Assembly: GCF_020283565.1 (NCBI RefSeq)
Contig: NC_060059.1
Span: 28,779,838 to 28,843,837, forward strand
Length of the DNA stretch: 64,000 bases
Source of the DNA: Trifolium pratense
Lineage: Eukaryota > Streptophyta > Magnoliopsida > Fabales > Fabaceae
Reading direction: 5' to 3'
Below the pieces are notes generated by a model. The model saw nothing but the letters and a program-made list of their open reading frames with translations, was not told the origin of the DNA and did no database searches. The translations under genes were made by a program, and so were the position numbers. This document shows, piece after piece, positions 57,001 to 64,000 of this stretch (its first letter is position 1; each line of letters begins with the position of its first letter).

Positions 57001-57257
57001 TCAAATAGATCATCAGCATCAAAAGCAACATCTTTAAGCTCCTCAAGCCACTCTTTCACAGCTTCATTTTTCATTTGTTTTTCTTCTGCATCATTGAGTA
57101 CAGCATGGATTGATAACAAGATGATCTTCAATCTTTTCAGTAAATTCTCAGTTTTTTTGTTCTTAAAGAAGTTTACAACCTCAGAAGAAGCTATCCTTTC
57201 AAATAACACATTGAAAACAGCCCCCATTAAAGGTCCAGCTACAAGTTCCAGAGCCAT
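54015..57257 (-). CDS. CC-NBS-LRR disease resistance protein, 1080 aa
   Basis: Intracellular immune receptor of the coiled-coil NLR class (RPP13-like 1 / R3a type). Single exon, ATG at 57257. Order: N-terminal CC domain with the EDVID-like [14 protein letters not shown] (about 75-88); NB-ARC with P-loop [14 protein letters not shown] (about 184-197), kinase-2 [70 protein letters not shown] and LLWMAEGLL; then LRRs with LPxSIxxLxxLxxLxL spacing and a long C-terminal LRR region. The MHD motif reads MHH ([13 protein letters not shown]): the usual Asp is His, by a GAT to CAT change. This residue contacts the nucleotide and its mutation often alters the resting state. Otherwise the protein is complete with no stops. 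Two partial copies of its LRR region lie at 29840 and 41788. Confidence 0.97.
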   Translation of the reverse strand: [1080 protein letters not shown]

Positions 57258-58832
57258 TGTGTGAAATTATTGCACAAATATTGTTTTTTCTTACACAACA
57301 AAACTTTCGAGGATAGGATGCTGAAGCTGAAGGAATTAACCTAGTCAACTAATAGAGTCAAATAAAAATACCTAACTAGATAAAGATTTATGACCACAAA
57401 TCAATACCACCACATTGGTACCAACAAACAAGTACTGTATATTTTTTTAGAATTGTATTTCACCTTTATCACCGAGTTAAATTATTTGGAGTTTATAGAA
57501 AATTATTGTTGTACCCGTGAGTTCGGGTTAGTTGGCATGGATATTGCATATATTATGTAAGGTTTGAACCAGTTAGACTATCGAAGAGAGAAAAAAAATG
57601 ATTACACTCTCAAAATATAATATATTTTAAACAATCGTTAGTTAATTTAGTGATGATTGACATTAAACTTTGTAGGGAGGATCATGGTTCGATCGCCACA
57701 ATTGTTGAAACTATTTGATATCAAAACTGACCCCGAACCACTTGATATCATAAATAACCAGATTAGACGGTCTAGTTTTATTAATGAGATTCACTTTAAT
57801 AATATTTTGTTTACTTACTAGAATGGAGGGACAATATCTTCTCTAGTGTAGTTTTCACCGAAAAAAGTTGGTTGAGATCTAATCATATGCACTTTTTATA
57901 AGAGATTCTAAATCTAAAATAGAAAGATGAAGATTATTACTGCTAAGTATTAACATTAACATTAACATTATAAAATGAATGAGGTGTATATAGAGGATCT
58001 AGTCCGATCTAAACCAATTAAAGAGAAACTCTTGTATTGTACCCAAAAAAAAAAAATCAACTTTTCCCAAAAATCTATTTCTCTCTCTCCCCTTTATCGT
58101 GTGCCATATATTATACTACCTCCCTCCCTAATTATAAGACCTTGTTTAACCACTGCACGTACGGCAATTCACAATTTTGATTGCTAATACATTTAACTGT
58201 CTATTAGTAAAAATTATAAAAATTTAATATTTTAAAAATACTGATCAAAACAAATTAAACAAGATTTTTATATGTTAATATTTACATTTATATATTATTA
58301 AGAAAAATGGTCAAAACAAAATAAATGAATAGTACATTTTTGTCAAACAAAATCTTATAATTAGAGACAAAAATAGTGCATGTTTATTTTAATATGAGGT
58401 AAATAATGCTATGAATTTACGAGTTAAATACACATTTCAATTCCAATTAGTCAAAATGAGTTGACTAAAAATTAGATTATGAGAACCTTGGCAAATACTA
58501 CCATTTCTAAATTCTAATGTTTGTTATTCGATGTTACATGGTTATGTGCGCGAATAAATCCTTAATTCTTGGAAATGTAGCTGATAATCAAGCATCTACT
58601 CTTGGTTGATATGTATGCCACTATACTGCCTTCCTTTTCAATAGCATAAATTAAATACAAAGAAAAGACGTAGGTACTGGGACTCTGGGAACATGTCACA
58701 ATCGACAACTTGATACATATACATACTACCAAATTGATAACTATACTAGTAGAGTTTTTTTTATAGTTCTTGATGTAAAATTTATTATACAAATGCAAAC
58801 ATGATGGAGAATGAAATTACTTGAAAGAATTA
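57258..58832. other. NBS-LRR promoter and intergenic DNA
   Basis: Includes a short ATTAAC hexamer run (57951-57970). At about 58115-58375 there is a possible Stowaway-like MITE with ACCTCCCTCCCTAATTATAAG at the left and CTTATAATTAGAGAC at the right, edges unclear. No gene. Confidence 0.45.
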
Positions 58833-61614
58833 CTAGGACAGAAATTCACGAATTCGAACAGGCCTTTTGACTGCATTTGTAAAACCCTGCAAAGTGAAGA
58901 ATTCATAATAAGCAATTCTGTTTTTCAAGTATTAATAGAAGACAGTGATAAAGTTGAGCTTTTCGTCTTTTTTCTTAAATTGTATGAGTATGAAAAAATA
59001 AAAAAATAAAACCATGTTACACACGTAAACCATTTACTAGAGTAAAATCTGGTATATAAGGTCACCTCTTAGTACCACCAAGTGTGAACATGTCAAGTAA
59101 TAAGTGACGCTACTAAAATTTGTATCACAGCAACATACAAACACGACCACCAAAAACAAGAAAATAAGATAATTTTCCAGCAATTGGTTGGCTTCTCGGA
59201 AAGATTAAATTTGAGAGTAAATTTGGAAAAATATGAATGAGGGGATTGATTATATTCTACAACTGGGTATATGGAAGATTTGAACACTAAACTGGCTTCA
59301 TTACAAAAGAGTACACAACATGTGACTTGCCAAATATGCAAAATTGCTCTTTTGGTCATTTTATCTTAATTTATTTTTTACTTCCTTTATACTGTATATT
59401 TTTGTGCCAAATTATAAACTTATATTTGAAAACGTTTACACCATTGTACTGAACCACTCTGTCAAGAAATCCTACGAAATTGAAATGAAAAAATACACCA
59501 AGTTTTCTCAATGTAATCGTGTATTTTTAGGGGAGTTTGACACTGATGATCAAGTAGAATAGAACAACACTCTTGGTCCTTACTATCTAAATATGTAAAT
59601 TTGTAATACCATGTGTAGTGTCTAAAAAAGAGCATACATCAATTGTTTTTTATAACAGAATCTAATAAATACAGTGAATGCTAAATTGAAGTGCAGTCCT
59701 CATCAATAATTTTGCACAGCTAAGTTTATAAACCTGTGACTAATTCCAACTAAATGAATTTATTTTGTTTTTTTTATCAAATGCAAGATAAGATAAATAT
59801 AAAATAATATGCATTTATTAAGATAAAAAAGCAAAAAAAGTATACCTCATTAAATTTAAAAAGTAAAGGGCTTTGAGCTTTCTCTGATGTAGTTTCTTTC
59901 TGTACAGATCTGTCATCGTTTTGGAGTCCCTTAACACTTGACTTTTTAAACCTGTCCTTGAGGGAAAAAATAGATCAGCAGCAGTATACAACTATGTAAT
60001 GATAATTATACAGCGACTATGCAATGATAATTATTCACCAGGGCACCCAAGCTATACATCAAAGCTATTGTTGCACGTAAAACAACAACAAAACCTTGTC
60101 TAAGTTGTCTTACGAAGTGAACTAAGTAAATTAATCAATATATGCCATTAATAAATCATCAATAATCTCTTTATATTTCTTTTTCCTAAAAAAGTAGAAC
60201 AATTTATTATCTCAAAAACATGTAATCCTATTTGAGATGGTGAACATCATGTTTGAGCATTTCTGAGGAACCCCGTGATTAGTAATACAATGAATTCATT
60301 TCAAATTATTGCCAAAATATGTTTCCAATTTGTTGAATCTCATGTACTGATATTTATTATTAGAAGTAAAAACTGATACTAAAATAACGATTTACCAAGT
60401 CATGATAATGGTTCACATAAGAAATACAATGTATTGAGGAAGAATCACCTGTCAAAGAAACTTAAGGAACTCCTAGATGGTTTTTTCTTATTTCCCATGT
60501 CTAGAAGTTTCGCATTGTCTGTTGCATATGCAATTTTAGTGGGATTCATGTTTGGTGAAACTGTCTTGGGATATTCATTTGATTTCCTTGCTAAAACATT
60601 AGTTTGACTTTGAATGGTTTTCATATCAACAACAGCTGCATGATTCTTGGTATTGGCTAATATGTTATTTTCAGCCTCATTAACTTCATGCCCTCCATTT
60701 GCTAAAGTTGCAGTTTTAGTATTAGCTTGTAAAATCTTATGCTTTTCAACCTGTTAGGCTCGAAACAGTGGAATGGAAACACAGTGAAAAAATGGGTATG
60801 GAAGTCACATAAAACCAGCAAACTTAAAAGAATCTGTGAAGGAAAAAGCTATCCTGGAAGTACTCCTTTTTATGATAAAACATATCAATCTAGCTAATAC
60901 CGAAAAAAATAGAGGGTTTTACCAGTGTCACAAGCAATTTCAGGATGGAATTATAAATATACCCAAGCCTTATAAAGCCAAATAGTTGTATTTGACATTC
61001 ATATTTCATTTTTTCTTTCAAACTTGGACAGCATTTAACCTTCATGCAAAAACTTTTTTTGGTAGAATTGTGCAAAAACATTTTACTAACACATCAGTAA
61101 GAATGATATATAATAATAAGCACAATCAATGGTCACCAAATATTTTTGCCATATTATATGTTTTACCAGAAGTGAATATGGGAAAACAATGGAGAAATGT
61201 ATGAATTCCATCCTTAAATAAAGAAGCAAAAGAATAATATATCATGAAAATAAAACATTTAAGTTTACAATGTCTTACTTCATGCACTAAAACCTGCTTC
61301 ATAGCTAAAGAGAGCACATAATGGTTAGAAGTATAATCCTGCAGAAATGTAGATAACAGAATAGATATTAAAAATTGGCTGAGATTTTCATGATAGAAGC
61401 ATGAACAATGATACCAGGTCCATACCTTAAAGTTTACAAAGTTACCGATAGAAGGAACAAGAGACAAAGACAATTCATCTGCTACTTCATACTTCAGGGT
61501 ATTAGGCAGTGCATCTGATTTCATTTTCTTATATGTGATAGCATATGAGACCATTGTGCTAACTAATTGAGCAATGTCATTCTTCTCCTTATCCGATAGT
61601 AGTTGTAATGCCAC
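58833..61614 (-). CDS. CTF18: CTF18 homologue, C-terminal 5 exons (5' part not found)
   Basis: Chromosome transmission fidelity 18 is the large subunit of an alternative RFC clamp loader acting on PCNA in sister-chromatid cohesion and replication. Exons (minus): 61614-61426, 61338-61279, 60750-60449, 59951-59846, 58886-58833; all GT-AG, phases join without a stop, giving 236 residues. Recognisable parts: LLSDKEKNDIAQLVSTMVSY, YVLSLAMKQVLVHEVEKHKI, SLSFFDRFKK, SPLLFKFNEGFTNAVKRPVR, IREFLS*. Plant CTF18 ends with this FKFNEGFTNAVKRPVRxREFL block. The first exon here starts at an acceptor (TTTAG|GTGGCA), so upstream exons with the AAA+ ATPase are needed. None is visible before the LTR region at 62.5 kb. 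Either the retroelement sits in an intron and the rest lies beyond 64 kb, or this is a truncated copy. The clean frame favours a functional or recently functional gene. Confidence 0.85.
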
Positions 61615-62540
61615 CTAAAGAAAAGGAAAAACAAATCAGAAAAGAGAGAGAGGACAAACCATGAAACATAAGCTGATCTAAGCACATCATGTTAAAAATA
61701 GTTCAAATTGACACTAAATGTCATAATACAGCAAGAAATCTATCAACAAAAACATATGAGCATAGCTAGAGGGGTCAAATATCCTCCGGCCTCATCATAA
61801 AGTAGAAGGAATGAAACTCGTAGTTGTGTGCAATCTTGATACACAAAACTTAAAAAAACAATTTAGAGTGCTGTTACAGGTATGTGAACTTCAGGATGGA
61901 GGTTTATCATTCTACAGAAAAATGAATCACAACTGGCCTAGGGTTTTGTTAAAATCAGTTAATTTATGATGTCTTCCATGAACAATAGGAGTCAATTTGG
62001 ATATAACTTTATGAATTTCTGAGTGTCTAAAAGAAGATCACCCACCTTCTATTTATAATGATGCTGCAATAATTACATTCAATGTCTAGGAAGTTGTAAT
62101 TACTAGGAATACTAACAAGCCTAGGATGTTGTAAAGTCAAGGAGTAGAAAAAACACACTGATTTTTAACAACTATCAAGACAAACTTATGGAAAAGAGAA
62201 ATATCAAAAGAGTCACCTCACGATAACCATAAGTTTTTTACAATATCAACTTCAGCTCACAAATAAGTTGAAATTACCTTTTTCATTTTAATTTCTTCAG
62301 GGTCTCTCTTTTAACTTCATAAAGATCTATAAGTTTACAAGGACATTTTCATCGGTGAAGGACCATAAAATGTATTTTAATTGAGAAGCTCCCATAAGCT
62401 AAAAGTTAATCTTGACTAAGCCTGGGTTTGGAGAGATTAGAAACTCTAAGAAAAATATATCTGTAGGCTTCAACACTAGGATTCTATGACATCACAACCA
62501 AGATATCCATCACTATTTGGGCTGGCTATTTCTCTGAAAA
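61615..62540. other. CTF18 intron or 5' flank
   Basis: No further CTF18 exon could be read on the minus strand. AT-rich DNA without obvious elements. Confidence 0.4.
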
Positions 62541-62996
62541 TAAGGAAATATGATAGAGACCAAGTATGAGTGATTAGTGAGTGAGATAAGGAGCTGAGTT
62601 GGTTTGTAATAAAGAGTATAATGAGGTTTTATGAGTAATTAGTGAGTGAGATAGGGAGCTGAGTTGGCTTGTAATAAAAAGTATAATGAGGTTTTATGAA
62701 TAATTAGTGAGTGAGATATGGTGCTGAGTTGGCAAGTTTGTTATGCCTCTTAGTAGTATATATAGTGAGGTAAGGGGAGTGTGAGGCATTATGGAAGATT
62801 ATTATTAGGGCCATTATGGTTAGGCAAGGAAAGAGTCTTCTCTTTCTTTGAAGGAGCTTTGCTCTGTGGGCATTAGGATATTCATCCTATTGCATTTATC
62901 TTTCATTTTCATATAATAATACACTATTTTCATTATTCCTGCTTTTAATCCTTTTCTTCAATATTTTATAAGTTGCGAAATTTCCGGTTCGCAACA
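62541..62996 (+). mobile_element. LTR region of a Ty3/gypsy-like element
   Basis: Inside is a 65-bp tandem repeat (units from 62572, 62637 and a partial at 62702; core AGTGAGTGAGATA..GAGCTGAGTTGG). It is followed by AGTATATATAGTGAGG (TATA), GAAGGAGCTTTGCTCTGTGG, CATATAATAATACAC and the end TTCCGGTTCGCAACA just before a gag-like ATG. The order repeat, TATA, leader, poly(A)-type region fits a U3-R-U5. The 5' boundary is not determined, and no primer-binding site of TGGTATCAGAGC type separates LTR and ORF. Confidence 0.6.
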
Positions 62997-64000
62997 ATGG
63001 TCCGACCTGCCGGATTCGACGTTGAGCCAGTGATATCGACAAAGGTGGTTCCCAGATTTGATGGAACGGAAGATGGTTATTGGTGGCTGATCCAGTTGGA
63101 TCGGTATTTTGAGGCTAACACTTGGCTCGTGGAAGAAAGAAAAGTGGGATGGGTGACTGCCATGGCTTTCAGCGGAGATGCTTTCAGCTGGTGGTGCAAT
63201 TGTAAGCAAGGTAACCAGAATATCACATGGGAGGCGTTTGAAAGGGCTTTCATTAAGAAATTTATTCCAGATATGTGGGAGATGCTTGAAACCGCAGAAT
63301 GTGAGGAGCAAGAAAACCATGAATACGTTTTGAATGAGACAGGAGAGAACAAAGAAGAGTCGATGGAGGTTAGAAACAAGACAGATTCTGGACTGATGCA
63401 AAATTCATCGGAGCAGTCAGATCAGAAATTTCCGACGACCACAACGGAGATACCATCAGTCATGGAATTCAGTGCACAACAAAACTCAGAGTGTCACAAG
63501 GAACCGGTGACTGAATCATATGTGTTATTCGAAACAGAAACGTTGGAAAAGATGAAGATCAAGTGGTTGGAGGAAGCCACCACAACCGTGGAGGATCCAA
63601 ACCTGGAGGAAGATATTTCACAAACAAGAGGGGATCAAATGATTGTTCTCGACCCAGAACCACCACCGGAGCCACCGGACAATGGTCATCGAGTGGTAAG
63701 CATTAAACAACCAGAAACACTTGATGGTGAGTCGAGGAAAGCAATTGGGTTGTCGATGACGAAATCACCATGGATTCAAACTACCGGTGGACAAGCTTTG
63801 TCAAAGGAGGAAGTGAGATCGCAGAAGATCGAAGTGGTGCGTCTCTCGGTCACTATCGCACCGCCGGATAAACCATCGTATTCCACTCAACCTTCGACAA
63901 CTCCCCCACGGAGAGGACCATCGCCGGAACCACCAGACGTTGCAACAGCCATGGGGTGGATGTTGGCGAAGTCACCGCGTTTGGAGGCGGGGAACAGTAG
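62997..64000 (+). CDS. Gag-like ORF, at least 334 codons, open at window end
   Basis: The ATG at 62997 opens a frame with no stop to the last base. The N-terminal 110 residues match the retrotransposon gag (capsid) family: VVPRFDGTEDGYWWLIQLDR then YFEANTWL (family: FxGxDxxxWxxxxExYF), SGDAFSWWCNCKQG and ITWEAFERAFIKKFIP. Residues about 120-334 are acidic and later Pro/Ser-rich (DPEPPPEPPDN, TTPPRRGPSPEPPD), with no zinc knuckle, protease or RT reached within the window. It lies on the strand opposite to CTF18 and within about 1.4 kb of its first visible exon. Probably a Ty3/gypsy gag, perhaps non-autonomous. Confidence 0.75.
   Translation, partial: MVRPAGFDVEPVISTKVVPRFDGTEDGYWWLIQLDRYFEANTWLVEERKVGWVTAMAFSGDAFSWWCNCKQGNQNITWEAFERAFIKKFIPDMWEMLETAECEEQENHEYVLNETGENKEESMEVRNKTDSGLMQNSSEQSDQKFPTTTTEIPSVMEFSAQQNSECHKEPVTESYVLFETETLEKMKIKWLEEATTTVEDPNLEEDISQTRGDQMIVLDPEPPPEPPDNGHRVVSIKQPETLDGESRKAIGLSMTKSPWIQTTGGQALSKEEVRSQKIEVVRLSVTIAPPDKPSYSTQPSTTPPRRGPSPEPPDVATAMGWMLAKSPRLEAGNS

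Noticed and set aside
54241..57264. Plus-strand frames inside the NBS-LRR gene
   Set aside because: Antisense shadows of the intact 1080-residue minus-strand gene.
18510..61614. ORC3 and CTF18 as a functional replication cluster
   Set aside because: They are more than 30 kb apart, on opposite strands and separated by unrelated genes and repeats; coincidence is the simpler reading.
62958..63401. 147-codon minus-strand frame
   Set aside because: Shadow of the plus-strand gag-like ORF that runs off the window end.

Overview
This window looks like nuclear DNA of a legume, most likely Medicago or a close relative in the inverted-repeat-lacking clade. The evidence is high AT content, many small spliced genes, dense MITEs and LTR remnants, and a two-exon nodule-specific cysteine-rich (NCR) peptide gene; NCR families are known mainly from that clade. 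There are no operons, CRISPR arrays or bacterial features. All family calls come from reading the sequence; no database search was run.

Layout. 0-3 kb: an isolated HMG-CoA lyase exon and weak exon-like blocks. 3.1-4.45 kb: a repeat with an unusual GC-rich motif cluster. 4.8-8.9 kb: two tandem polygalacturonase-inhibiting protein (PGIP) genes on the minus strand. 9-18.3 kb: repeats (MITEs, SINE-like piece, solo LTR, Ty3/gypsy remnant) with the NCR gene at 14.2-14.5 kb. 18.5-27.8 kb: a complete 17-exon ORC3 gene with an E2F-type site upstream. 29-34.5 kb: an unrecognised small ORF and fragments of an NBS-LRR gene, a nitronate monooxygenase, TAF11, an RCC1-repeat gene and an RPA1-like gene. 38.3-40.8 kb: a complete 4-exon TAF11 gene. 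41.8-53.2 kb: more gene fragments (NBS-LRR, B3 domain, ANKRD13-like, GGPP synthase, RCC1), an ORF broken by two TAG codons, a small membrane-protein ORF, a solo LTR, MITEs and a structurally complete TRIM. 54.0-57.3 kb: an intact 1080-residue CC-NBS-LRR gene. 58.8-61.6 kb: the last five exons of a CTF18 gene. 62.5-64 kb: a Ty3/gypsy-like LTR region and the start of a gag-like ORF that leaves the window.

Roles. The intact genes fall into defence and symbiosis (two PGIPs, CC-NBS-LRR, NCR) and core nuclear functions (ORC3 in replication licensing, TAF11 in TFIID, CTF18 in clamp loading and sister-chromatid cohesion). They are independent transcription units. The most distinctive part is 29-53 kb, where pieces of at least eight unrelated genes, two of them derived from full genes in this same window, sit between mobile elements.
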